DNA from: Zygaena filipendulae
Taxonomy: Eukaryota > Arthropoda > Insecta > Lepidoptera > Zygaenidae
Length of the DNA stretch: 64,000 bases
Assembly (NCBI GenBank): GCA_907165275.2
Contig: OU015679.1
Location: 186,001 to 250,000, forward strand
Reading direction: 5' to 3'
Shown here: one piece after another, positions 32,853-44,392 of the stretch
Layout: every line of letters begins with the position of its first letter
How positions within the stretch are numbered: the first letter of the stretch is position 1
Program-made: the position numbers and the translations under genes
The notes under the pieces: generated by a model
What the model was told of the DNA's origin: nothing
The model's database searches: none
What the model saw: the letters and a program-made list of their open reading frames with translations, nothing else

Positions 32853-34740
32853 TTATTTCATCCTCCTTTCTATCCGTCTCATCTCCGCTCTTTTTTTTTT
32901 ATTAAACTTAAAAAGCTATAGAACTCCACTAGATTCCAACCCAGCAGTTGCAAACCTAGTAGGAGGTACCTAGTAAGTGGGTAACGATCACAGCTCTTTT
33001 TTTTTTGGAGGAGCACCCTCAGCACACAGCACCCATCACGATAAGGTAGGTATGATGACCTTGATTGACAAAGGTATCGAAACCTTCGAAATTCCTTTAA
33101 GCTCTAATATACTAAATAGTTACCTGAACAAGTCTTCGATTCCAATAACTCACATTTATTAGTACCGCCGTGGCGGTACCTCCCATACAAGCCAACGAGT
33201 AAAAGCCTGACTTGCCTAGTTAAATATTTTCTATAACTAGTACATAATAATATATCAGTTCTCACTATAGGATACATATCAATACTCTCTTTCCAAAAAT
33301 ATTATTCCAAAGTGTTTTAATAGTTTGATTCAACACTAAAATTCCTAATTGAGTTTTAGTGATTTAATACGAGTACAAACCCCAATGGAATGTGGACTGT
33401 AACATCGTATGACAAAATATGTGAATAGATTAGTATACCCATATCTTTTATTCTTGTAGCATATTTCTACTATTTTCCAGTAATTTAAAGATTAGGATAG
33501 ATATTTTAGACCCTATACTCCATAGATAAATTAATTTTGTAATATGACTATTTATATTTAAATTTTCTTTTTTTTTTAAGTATTTTAGCGATTATACTAT
33601 TCCTCTGTGACATTTGTAAACACTGATAGTTAGAATAAGAATAAATAAACTTAACTACCTGACTTAAATGATGTTCTTTACTAAGCAGATCATTTGAAAA
33701 TGGCGGGATCGGTTTTAATGATCGTAATAGTAAAATTGAAAGTTTTTGTAAAAATAGAACTTGGGCAGGACGCCTGTCAGTTCAGTTAGTGTTATACCTA
33801 GAAGAGGAGGCCCTTTTATTCGCTCATCTAGGCAAGCAGATACATCGGGCTTGCGTTACTCTACGCAAGTTAACTAATTCATGATTATATAATAGGGAGC
33901 CAACTAATTGGTAATGAACAGAACTCGAACCCAGTGACTTGCTTAGTTAGCCTATAATAACAGCACCTAGGCATATCAAATTCAAAATTCAATGGATTTA
34001 TTTCGATTTATTTCGATTTAAGCCTCATAAAAGCACTTACAAATGTCACAGTATGACAGGCAGTAACATGTATTACAATTGTACTATGTAGGTAGGTACC
34101 GTACAAACCAAGTGTGATTTATACACAATGCTATGAACCACGGAAAATATAACTCGATAGCAAAGAATAAAATCAAAGATTACAATGATTAGAATGTCAA
34201 CAGTTTAAACTGCATTAAATACAACCATATTTCATAAATAGAATCAGAATATCTATGTTAAAACAACTACAGTACTGTAATGTAGTCTCAGACTGTAGTC
34301 TAGACGTCTTCTTCTTCTTTAAGAATGGCGTCTATAATTATAATTTGCCAATGACAATGTTTCTTAAAAATTTCTTCGTCTACTTCTTCGCCAATGACAA
34401 TGCTAGATTGCTTCCCAAGTTAAACATGGCTCTCTTGAAAGACGTCATTGACTAGAACTTTGCCGTTGTCATATGTGAAATATAAATTCCCAAAATGCAA
34501 CGTGGCTCTTCGGAAGAAAGGTGGACGCAAGAACTATTATTATTAGGAATTCTGATTTAGACAAATACATAATAGGGCAGGCCAGAGAGATGGCTAACTG
34601 GATGATGATATTAATAACCGTTATATTAATAACGGATGATTTTGTAACGGAGTGATGAAGATTAATACTATTAGCTGAGTGACACAAATAGCATGGAGTA
34701 GAAAGTATGTTATAAATTATACAGCACACAAATATCCGTA
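32853..34740. other. AT-rich region without recognisable gene
   Basis: Contains a perfect hairpin at 33,162-33,179 (GTACCGCC/GGCGGTAC arms), a non-LTR-like 3' tail near 33,990-34,090 and a stretch near 33,060-33,100 that resembles 46,245-46,275 ('ggtatcgaaacctt'). No coding frame is convincing. Confidence 0.4.
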
Positions 34741-34746
34741 GGGAAC

Positions 34747-35395
34747 ATGGAGCAGTGCCCGGGATTTGTGATGGTGCCCAAATTAAATTTTAATGGTGGC
34801 ATCTTAGTGCCCAAACTGCAATTTAATGCTGGTAGTGGATACCCAAGATCCAATTTAATGGTGGTATCTTTGTACCCAAACTCCAATTTAATGGTGGTAT
34901 CTTTGTACCCAAACTCCAATTTAATGGTGGTATCTTGGTACCCAAACTCCAATTTAATGGTGGTATCTAGTACCCAAACTCCAATTTAATGGTGGTATCT
35001 AGTACCCAAACTCCAATTTAATGGTGGTATCTTTGTACCCAAACTGCAATTTAATGCTGGTATCTAGTACCCAAACTCCCAATTTAATGGTGGTAGCTAA
35101 ATACCCAAATTTACAATTTAATGTTGGTAACTAAATACCCAAACTTACAATTTAATGTTGGTAACTAAATACCCAAACATCCAATTTAATGGTGGTAACT
35201 AAATACCCAAACATCCAATTTAATGTTGGTAACTAAATACCCAAACTTACAATTTAATGTTGGTAACTAAATACCCAAATTTACAATTTAATGTTGGTAA
35301 CTAAATACCCAAACTTACAATTTAATGTTGGTAACTAAATACCCAAACATCCAATTTAATGTTGGTAACTAAATACCCAAACTTACAATTTAATG
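34747..35395. repeat. 31-34 bp minisatellite
   Basis: About 20 copies of a unit such as 'tacccaaactccaatttaatggtggtatc'. The left half favours 'ggtggtatctttg', the right half 'gttggtaactaaa'. The frames reading NLMVVSLYPNS on one strand and KLEFGYKDTTI on the other are products of the repeat. It abuts the RTE-like element on its right. Confidence 0.9.
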
Positions 35396-35475
35396 GTAAT
35401 ATATTCTATACCAAACACCTATTTCGGTTTATATACCAGTATTCTGTGCGAGTGTTCCAGGACACAAGCATTTTT

Positions 35476-37483
35476 TTTATTATTTTTCGCTTCGTTATTG
35501 AAAACAAACAAAACGAAACATCAGTACAGGCTTTCTATAACACATTAATCAAGGTCATAACCCAGAGCTTACAGGACGCTCAAACCCCCAACGAAATATC
35601 AAAAGGTAACCATAAAGTTCTAAAAGAGCGTACTTTGAAACTTATCAAGAGAAGACAAGAGTTACAACATGCTAAGACAAAAACTCGAGCTACTAAAAAT
35701 GAACTATCAGCTCTATACAAATTAATAAGTAAATACATTAAACGTGACTACAAAAGCTACAGATCAAAGACTATCGAAAAACATTTAGAAAAAGCAGGAA
35801 GCTCAAAAAAGGCCCTTAAAGAACTAAGAACAAATAAATATTGGATGGATAGCTTAAACTGTAAGGATAAAACCGTAAATAATCGAAAAGAAATCATAGA
35901 CGTAGCAACCCATTTCTATAAAACACTATATACAGCACAAGAAAACGAGTGTACCAGCCACAGCAACGCAAATGATATTAACTCTACAAACAAAAGCGGA
36001 AACATAACCAATTACTGAAAAAGAAGTCACACAAGAAATAAAAAGGCTAAAGCTAGATAAGAGCCCAGGGCCAGTCAGCATTACAAATGAAGCTATAAAG
36101 GCTGCTTGGCCGCTACTGACTTTCCCATTAATACACTTATTTAACCTTATATTAAAAATTGCTGAAATACCATCACAGTGGGTAGAGTCGGAAATAATTT
36201 TAATTTATAAAAAAGGAGACTCAAAAGATATCGCAAACTACAGGCCTATAAGCTTACTCTCATGCATCTACAAACTGTTTTCCTCCATAATTAATAAAAG
36301 AATAAGTGTCACAATAGAAGCAAACCAACCGATAGAACAAGCAGGCTTTCGTAAGAGCTTTTCGACGATCGATCATATACATACTCTAGAACAAATAATG
36401 GAAAAATATCAAGAGAAGCAAAGAACGCTCTACATCGCATATATTGATTATAAAAAAGCTTTTGATACCGTGTCACATTTGAGTATATGGACCGCCCTGC
36501 AAGCTCAAAAAGTTGAACAAGAGTATATAGATATAATCAGAAACATTTACAAAGGTAGTACAGCAAAAATAAAACTAGAATCCACTGGTCCTACGTTCTC
36601 CATCGGAAGAGGCGTGAAACAAGGCGACCCGCTGTCTCCAAAATTATTTATATCTATCTTAGAGTCAATAATAAAAAGATTTAACTGGAAAAAGACAGGA
36701 TTAAACATCAATGGCAAGTATTTATCCCACCTACGCTTCGCAGATGACTTAGTTCTGTTGTCAGAATCGAGCACACAATTACAAAACATGATCGATTCAC
36801 TAAACACAGCTAGTAAGCAGGTAGGACTAGAAATGAATCTTTCGAAAACAATGGTCATGGCAAATGGTATACAAAGAAGAATATCAGTGGATAATGAAAT
36901 TTTGAAATATACAGAGAAATACATATACCTTGGAAAACAAATTGGCTTCAACAGGAAACAAAACGAACTAGAAGTAGAACGAAGAGTACAAAATACTTGG
37001 AACAAGTACTGGTCCTTAAAAGAGATATTCAAAAGCAACATGCCAACAAATATCAAAACAAAAGTCATGATGTCATGCCTCCTACCTTGTCTAACCTACG
37101 CATGTCAAACTTGGAAATTTACATCCAAATTAAAAAGCAAAATCGTTACCTGCCAACGCGGAATAGAACGAAGCATGCTCAACATTAAAAAGATGCAAAA
37201 AATTCGTCACATAAAAATTAGAGAAACCACCAAAGCGACGGATGCTCTAACCTACGCTAAAAAACTAAAATGGAAGTGGGCTGGACATGTAGCGAGGCTA
37301 AAGGACGAGAGATGGACCAACAGAGTAACATTGTGGCAGGGTCCAATCGGCAAACGTCTCAAAGGCAGACCCTACACGAGATGAGCAGACGAGCTGATAA
37401 AAATAGCTGGCACCTGCTGGTCGCAAACAGCTCAAGATAAAAACATATGGCATTCTTTAGAGGAGGCCTTCACCTTCACTTGA
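35476..37483 (+). pseudogene. RTE-like non-LTR retrotransposon, 5'-truncated
   Basis: The frame from 35,476 to about 36,000 is the Lys-rich linker upstream of RT. It shifts near 36,000, after which one frame runs to 37,384. That frame carries LKLDKSPGP, NYRPISLLS, QAGFRKSFSTIDHI, AYIDYKKAFDTV, the QGDPLSP motif and the catalytic FADDLVLL. A WKWAGHVARLKDERWT segment follows, typical of RTE-clade tails. A TGA at 37,382-37,384 stands where relatives have Trp; the same frame continues ADELIKIAG to a natural stop at 37,481-37,483. The APE endonuclease is missing. One frameshift and one nonsense change leave it inactive, with the RT core intact. Confidence 0.88.
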
Positions 37484-38052
37484 GGAGGGGTTCATGCAAC
37501 AAAACAACAAACTTATGTATTAATGAACATTTGTTGAACATTTATTTATTTATTTATTTTTTTTTTCTATAAGTAAGAAAATTTTTCTTTTCTTTCTAAA
37601 CTATGTATCTGTAGGGAACAAAGATAAGAATAGGAAACTATAATAAGCAATTGCACCAACATAGTTATAGATAATACAGCATACCAGATATCCGTAGGGA
37701 ACACGGAGCAGTGCCTGGGACTTGCGACCCAGGTGTAGGTTTAATGGGGCCCCTTTACAATGCATGAACGCTCACTTCCACTGCCCGTGCTCCCGACTTA
37801 AGCAAACCTCTGGAAATAATTAGATGACACAGCTCACGTAATCACTATTAGACTGATACGACACTGATACGACACTATTTAACTGCACTGAACCGAACAC
37901 AAAGTAACAATGAATCGTGGCTTACGCATACCCGCGTTTTATATCAAGTTCTAACAAAGACGAGTCGGGCAATGGAGTGGAGCGGGGGAACGGACGACTA
38001 CTATACGTCGGCGGGAAACGTTATTGATAACGAAACTACCCTCTCGCCGACA
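37484..38052 (-). repeat. Non-coding region with a probable LTR edge
   Basis: The RTE 3' end tails off by about 37,670. 'tatccgtagggaacacggagcagtgcc' at about 37,690 repeats the sequence just left of the minisatellite at 34,735. At 38,052 the minus strand reads GTCAGTATGGCCG followed by TGTCGGCGAGAG, the same polypurine-plus-LTR junction pattern as at 1605 and 57,697. A second TGTCGGCGAGAG junction is at 38,498. I infer LTR remnants, with boundaries unknown. Confidence 0.4.
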
Positions 38053-38689
38053 CGGCCATACTGACATGCGCACGTCCTCGGGCGCTAAAATGACAGGAAG
38101 AAATCCGAGATAGAAAACTAATACGAACGCTCGTTCATCCTGACATAATATCTCACTCTCAACATCACTCAAAAACACTCGTACAATCTAGCTTTCGAAA
38201 CACTCAAAAACACTGGCACAATTTAACTAATAGAAAATGATATCTAAGTAAAACTGGATTGAATCGTGCTAGTCCGAAGTAGTAGCTGCAGACACATTCT
38301 TTTTTCCGGGCTATGCTAGACCGGACGCATTTTTTTGTCCCTGTAGCCACCACACATTTTTTTTTTTTCAGCACAAAATTCAATCACCAATTTTTTTTTC
38401 TTTTTTTTTTGTTTGTCTTTCTTCTCGAGTTCTCTAACTACTGAATAACACCAAGTTCTCCAACTACTGAATAACACTTTCATTATCTCTCGCCGACACG
38501 CCATCCTCGCTATGATAAACTACTCCTGAGAATGCCGCCAATACAGTAACTATCTCACCGATTGTAAGACGTTGACGTTTTGAATAGTCACACTCACAAC
38601 CAAATAAAAATCGCAACTTGACTGAATTCCTAAATTAACTAGTCAGAATACCGCAATTATACTGCGACGTTGCATCCTCGAAATTTATT

Positions 38690-38875
38690 AGAGATGTTTT
38701 ACTATGTAGTCCATTCTTCAATGTACTAGCATCGCACACAATTATTTAGAGCTATAAAGGAGAATCAAAAATAAAAAGATATTCAATTGACTACTGTGTA
38801 CCCCTCCTCCCCGCCCCACCCGGCGTAGCGCCTGCGTTGCCGCCCGCCGCCGTGCCAGCTCATTCGTTTTTTGTG
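38690..38875 (+). repeat. Inverted-repeat partner of 45,600-45,795
   Basis: The block runs from 'tttattagagatgttttactatgtag' to the GC-rich 'ccggcgtagcgcctgcgttgcc' part. It occurs in reverse complement inside the MITE at 45.5-45.9 kb, with a few changes. Sequence just left (38,655-38,690) matches 45,400-45,450 in reverse. It is likely a second copy of that DNA element. Confidence 0.7.
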
Positions 38876-39540
38876 TGCCGGCCATCGCCACTAGTAAATA
38901 GTTTTTTGTAATCTTGAGCTAAAATATTTTTTATTCTACCTACAAAAATAATAAAATAATGTGAAGTTAAAGGTTAACTATGGGTAAGCGTACAAACAAA
39001 GAGAAAGAAGCGAATATCTCAAAAACGACTACAACGCATTGAGCTTTACCTTCGTCGGTCCCTGTGCATCAGACATGCGATGGTAAGTCGTTGTTTACTC
39101 ACCTTTAGGTGTCACATTATTATAATTCAATTAATAAACAAATAAATGGAAAGCTTTGATAATATTTGCGTGTTCCCACCTTTGTGTGTTCTTGGACCAT
39201 CGTTTTAACGAGTATAGCCTTATGGCTAAAAGCACAGCTAATGTAACATTGCTAGTGTGACGCCCTGTGAGGCTCACAAAGATTTTATTTTATTTAAAAT
39301 ATTAATTTTATATATATAATGGGTGTATTATAGCATAATACACTTATTATATTATGTTAAAAATGATTTAATAAACATTGCGGGTCCATATACCCACAAT
39401 GTTGATTTTGTATGGTTGTACGTGAATAACTCGGAAACTAGTGTAAGCAGACTTGGTTCATACGACCTAGGATGTTTATACTAGGAAATACTAACCTTGT
39501 GTTTAATTTCAGAACACCCCCCAACCCCCCGCATACCCCT
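38876..39540. other. Region without recognisable gene
   Basis: AT-rich. It has a short 'tgggtaagcg...' frame of about 20 codons at 38,980 and possible splice-like signals ('tggtaagt' near 39,080; 'atttcag' near 39,510). Neither supports a gene model by itself. A possible LTR start (TGTGACGCCC) is near 39,257. Confidence 0.25.
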
Positions 39541-40131
39541 CTCAAATAGGGCGTGAGCGCACCGTCAGTATCCACGCAGTCACACACCGTCGTGGAGACG
39601 ACGAGCGAGCGCGCGGACGCAGAGCGTGTGCGGGCGAACGAGTGTGCGGGCGAGCGAGCGCGCAGATGCAGAGTGGTGTATAGACGAGCGAGCGCACATA
39701 CAGAGGGATGTGAAGGCAATCGAGTGCGCGTAGGCGACTCGTATGTGCGCCGTGGTTGGATTGAAATATTATAAGAGAAGTCGTCACCACGAGTGTCGAG
39801 ATGGAGTGTGTGGAAGTTTGAACGAGCCGACGCGCTTAGCGACGTGGTCGCTCTGCGCGAAAGCCTTGTCGATGCGCAATTGCAACGGCGTCTGTGCGAA
39901 GTCGTCTCGGCGACGCGCGGCTGCAGTGACTGTGCGGAGACACCTCGTCGACGCGCGGCTGTAATGGCGTCTGTGCGAAGACACTTTGCCAACGCGCGGC
40001 TGTAAAAGGCGTCTGTGCGAAGGTACCTTTGTAGTGACTTGTTCATTACGCTTGACTGTTCATTGCGAACAACCTTGTCGAGCAGGCGGGCGTGTAATGC
40101 GTGTGTCTGTGAGGCGGCTTGGTGGTGAGAT
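39541..40131. repeat. GC-rich block with short degenerate repeats
   Basis: A strongly GC- and CpG-rich segment in AT-rich surroundings, with open frames on both strands because stop codons are rare. From 39,840 a unit of about 50 bp repeats imperfectly ('gtgcgaag...gacgcgcggctg'). The Arg/Ala/Ser-rich 202-residue frame at 39,438-40,046 (minus) has no recognisable domain. It is probably an LTR or leader, since a primer-like site follows. Confidence 0.45.
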
Positions 40132-40136
40132 GTTGG

Positions 40137-40150
40137 TGGCGCCCGAACGG
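40137..40150 (+). other. Possible tRNA-Lys primer binding site
   Basis: TGGCGCCCGAACGG closely resembles the tRNA-Lys primer site used by many retroelements. If so, the GC-rich block is the end of a 5' LTR on the plus strand. No gag frame follows, so only a relic is possible. Confidence 0.4.
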
Positions 40151-41540
40151 CTTAACTAGTAAGGTAGCAACTGCTCTCGCTTCCGGGTGGGATCGGATTG
40201 TTGATGACTCACGTTATTGGCATTCCGGTTCTGTTTCTAGTTCTTGTGACTAGATGAAAATGAGTGTCCAAGTGGGGTTGCATGGGGATGAGGTATGATC
40301 CAAATCATCCAACACAACCTTCAAGCAGTAACACAATTGGGCTTTATGCCTTAGCTACGTGTAGCTACTATAACACAAACCTACCGACTGAAGTTATGAG
40401 GTCCGGCGAGGCTGGTCTCATTTACGTATATTTGAATTAAAGTCGCGGTACTATCAGCTTTCTGGCCTCGGTCTTCGGGCTGACACGTACCCTGGGGTCT
40501 CGGTACCGCCGAATTATGGCCCCCAACGATATTGTCTGCGGACTTGGGACGTATAGTCTCTTTTGCTGGCTCCCTCTGATGGATGTCGGTCACACTATGC
40601 TACATGCATAATATTTGGAGAATCCTCTACCTTGTGCAACACAGGGGGGGGGGGGGGGGGGGGGTGTAACTGCTTTTAAGCAGGTGGTTGGCCATCACCG
40701 TGGGGTAGCGCTGGACGGGGCTACGCCGCCTCTCATAGATATTAATCTTTGGTATCTAGGAGAGCCACAATTGCACAAAGACATAGCACTTGAACGTCGT
40801 ACGGGAGGTGTTCTCATGAGCATCATATTCCTGTCTCAGAATCCTTATCGCTGCTAACGTCGATAGACGGGAGTTAGCAACTATGCGAACCACCATTAAC
40901 CACGGTTATCTGTCTTTGGAGTCTCTCCAACACCGGGCGAACAACGTCCAAGCAAATAGCTGTTTAGCGAACTGGAAGAAGTGAGGTCTAGCGAGTAAAG
41001 CAAGGTCTGTTCGTGTATTGAAAAGGGCGACCCAACTCAGCGGACGTTGGGCGACCTAAAAGATATTCCTACGGGAATACGATAATAATGATAATATAAA
41101 TCTAAACTGGGCCTGGATACACCCAGCAAAACTATGTCAATAAATCATAAAAATATCTAATTGTTTTATTTAACTAAGCCTATCCAACCTAACTCGATGT
41201 AGCGCAATCACGAAATCTAAAGCGTCGTATCTCAACCTAAAAGAACTGAAGTTATTATAAACACAACGTAGAACAGGGTCTTAACTACTAGACGAAATTG
41301 GCCAAAAATGAGATGTTCAACATCTTCGATGTTGTTCGTGTATTGAAGGAGGAGGGTGAAAGTTACACTAGCATACCCACTTTTTATTTCATTTTATGCT
41401 TTATTATGCTTTTATTTACGTGTGCTTGCTTCTATTTACGTGCCTGTTATTTATGTACTGCTATTATTTACGTGATCATTGTTGATAACAAGATACTCTT
41501 ATGACGAAAGAATGGAATATGGCTATTTTTCCTGATGCAA
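40151..41540. other. Region without recognisable gene
   Basis: Moderate GC with a run of about 20 G at 40,644-40,664, a likely length-unstable site. The frames nearby (40,381-40,593 and 40,615-40,857) have no domain I recognise and span the G run or simple sequence. It may be the internal remnant of the element whose primer site is at 40,137. Confidence 0.3.
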
Positions 41541-41546
41541 TCATGA

Positions 41547-41945
41547 CTAAGCTATACTACTTGACGTGTTCATGATAGATAGCTTCATCCGTCTCGTGTC
41601 GTAACGTGATTACGCCCAAAGACGTTAAAATATTCGAGTGCCTCAACAGCTTGTGCACTACATTTCCAGGATCGTGTTGACTCTAAGCTATACTACTTGA
41701 CGTGTTCATGATAGATAGCTTCATCCGTCTCGTGTCGTAACGTGATTACGCCCAAAGACGTTAAAATATTCGAGTGCCTCAACAGCTTGTGCACTACATT
41801 TCCAGGATCGTGTCGACTCTAAGCTATACTACTTGACGTGTTCATGATAGATAGCTTCATCTGTCTCGTGTAGTAACGTGATTACGCCCAAAGACGTTAA
41901 AATATTTGAGTGCCTCAACAGTTTGTGCACTATATTACCAGGCTC
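41547..41945 (+). repeat. 136-bp tandem repeat, about three copies
   Basis: 'gctatactacttgacgtg' recurs at 41551, 41687 and 41823, exactly 136 bp apart. Copies 1 and 2 are nearly identical and copy 3 has several substitutions. The unit contains TTGACGTG and 'gtaacgtgattacgccc'. No coding potential. Confidence 0.88.
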
Positions 41946-42169
41946 TTGCGATCGAAATGAGCACCGCTTAAAGTCCAGATCACCCTTAAAGTACCTTCCA
42001 AGGTCAACTTCATGTCGCGGTGGTTAAACAAGTGCACCCTTACACGAACGATCTGGTTCGAGATTTCCTTCCATAGAAGAGAACTGGGCCTTCGGAGATG
42101 AAAACCGAAGTGAACAGCGAAAGGTTCACTCCCTGAAATAACTCAGGAGATGACAGTGCTACTAGCAAC

Positions 42170-42370
42170 TGAACAACCAGACGCAAGCACTAGTATGGTA
42201 ATTGAGGATACCTTACCTCGAAAAATCCTAAAATCCCTTGGTGATCAAAGAAGTGTTTGGCCATTCCCGACAAAATCTCTAAACGTTGGGGATGGCTTCT
42301 AGTAGACGGCCTTACAAAAGAAGAAAAACAGGATTTGCTATATAAAAGACAAAAAATTCATTATTATACG
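42170..42370 (+). pseudogene. Possible retroelement gag-like relic
   Basis: Across frame changes the plus strand reads PRKILKSLG, then a KRWGWLLVDGLTKEEKQDLL segment. It recalls a gag-like protein family seen in insect repeats (RWG...GL.KE.K..LL), but the stretch is short and I cannot assign it firmly. Confidence 0.25.
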
Positions 42371-42490
42371 TAACGAACGTATAATATTCAGTAACGACCA
42401 AACCATACAAACCGTAATATCCCACGCAGGTAGATTATATCGTCTACATCTACTAAAAAGCAATTCTCGTATATATATATATATATACAT

Positions 42491-42815
42491 TAGCTGTGTC
42501 CCGCGGTTTCAACCGCATTAATTTAAGAAAAATTCTTTACTGATGCAAATATATTCCATAACTACATGATTTTTGCGTAACTTTAACCGTTCAAGTAGCG
42601 TAACGGAATACTTTTCCGTTCTTTGTAACATTTTTCATTGCTGCTCCGCTTTTATTGATCTTAGCGGGATCATATTATGTATTTGTATAGCTTTTCTCGA
42701 TAAATGGGCTATCTAACACTGAAAAAATGTTTCAAATGGGACCAGTAGTTGCTGAAATTTGCGCGTTCAAGCACACAAACAAACTCTTCAGCTTTATAAT
42801 AATTATTAGTATAGA
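42491..42815 (+). repeat. Common short repeat, diverged copy
   Basis: Follows an (AT)n run at 42,471-42,487. Starts 'tagctgtgtcccgcggtttcaaccgc' and ends near 'ataattattagtataga', the usual tail of this family. Confidence 0.6.
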
Positions 42816-43254
42816 ATCTGTGGTATAGATATATATTATACTTATAATCTGAATCTCGGACGCGACTCCAAAGATTTTCATGAAATTTAGTATGCAGGGT
42901 TGTTTTATCTGTGTTTTCAGGCAATGAAAAATGAGTGTTTGGTACTGCTTTTTCTACTTAACGACAGATAGCACTACGAGCGAAGCTCGGTCACCTAGAT
43001 ATCTTTAGTATGAGTGGCAATCAATTATAGATGATTTAGTCGTTTTAGATGTAGTTGTTATATACCTAATTATGTAAGGAGCTTTAAAATTCCTTTTGAT
43101 CGCACTGTATTCCAGTTTACGGTCCCCGAATATAACACTTTAAGCTCTACTAAAAGTTACCACCTAAATATTGCAATATCTAATCCACTAAGTTACAGTC
43201 ATTGCAGTGCAGTTTTGACAATTTTTCAACACTCAAAAGTTCACTTTATTCTTA

Positions 43255-43640
43255 ACTAGCTGTCCCGCGCGGTTTCAACCGTGATGGTTTTGGAATTCCC
43301 GCGGCAATTCCGGATTAAAATATAGCCTATGTTACTCAAGAATAATGTAGCTTTCTAATGGTGAAAGAATTTTTGAAATCGGTCCAGTAGTTTTTGAGTT
43401 AAATCGTAACAAACAAACAAAAAATCAAATCTTTCCTCTTTATAATATTAGTATAGACTAGCTGTTCCCTGCGGTTTCACCCGCGTTGGTTTCACAGACC
43501 TCGCGGGAGTTCCGGAATAAAGGGTGCCCTGTGTGTTATTCTGATGTATAAGCTATGTTAATGTGAATTTCATTATAATCCATTCAGTGGTATTTGCGTG
43601 AAAGAGTTGCAAACACACACTCTCGTTTTTTTAAACCGTT
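43255..43640 (+). repeat. Two adjacent copies of the common short repeat
   Basis: The first (43,255-43,458) starts 'aactagctgtcccgcgcggt' and ends with AAACAAACAAAAA and 'taatattagtatag'. The second starts at 43,457 with 'actagctgttccctgcggtttcacccgcg'. Head-to-tail placement suggests a preference for inserting at the TAGTA tail of an older copy. Confidence 0.65.
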
Positions 43641-44179
43641 TTAAAATCATATCAGGTAGGTACTTCCCTTGAATCAGTTTTTTCATGGTGGATTAATAAT
43701 AAAATATTAGGCATTCAAAAAACAAAACTCATAAGAACCGTTAACGCTTTGGAAATATTCTCCGCTGCCTCTCCAACAGGTTGGGGTGTACCTATCGTGC
43801 ATCGGTGAACATCGGTTTATGGTCTAATGTGCTTTGCAAAGTTTCCTACAGATCATTTCCTACAGATTTTTATTTATTATATTTTTGTACTATTATTTAG
43901 TTCTGTGGTAATATTGGAAAATACTATTTTATTATTCTATTTATTTCTTAATTTAGTTTTATTGTATTAAAAGTATTGTATTATAATTATTGTATTATAA
44001 GTAGTGTATTACAGATCTTACAGTATTTATAATGTCTAAGTACTTTGTATGTATTGTTTATTTCAATAAGAATTATTTACTTGTATTTTTTTTATATTAT
44101 TTATCTTTTATATTTTTATGTTTAGTTGGTGTACTTGTATTTATATGTATAGTATCATTTATTTTCTATACCTCGTCTT

Positions 44180-44392
44180 TTGTTACCCCCGTCCGTGCGC
44201 GACAGCGGGCTGCCAACTGAAAACCAGCGCTAGGTGTTCCCGCACCTAGCTAATGCTGAGTTGGTGACCCTTTCGGCAGAGCATGCAAGAGATATTATCT
44301 ATGTTTCTTTAGATTAGGCACTGTTGATATTTGTTTCTTTTTCTTGTGTGTTGTGCTGAAATAAATGTATTTTCTTCTTCTTCTTCTTCATC
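44180..44392 (+). mobile_element. 5'-truncated non-LTR tail
   Basis: Contains 'caactgaaaaccagcgctagg' and 'gctgagttggtgaccc', and ends 'gaaataaatgtattttcttcttcttcttctt'. It matches, in reverse, the tail inserted in the satellite at 26,671-26,831. Confidence 0.6.

Noticed and set aside
34710..34989. Repeat proteins (NLMVVS... and KLEFGYKDTTI...)
   Set aside because: Both are translations of the 31-34 bp minisatellite on opposite strands. The frames end when the unit length changes.
39438..40046. 202-residue Arg/Ala/Ser-rich minus-strand protein
   Set aside because: The region is GC-rich with open frames on both strands and internal short repeats. No domain is visible and the frame is best explained by composition.
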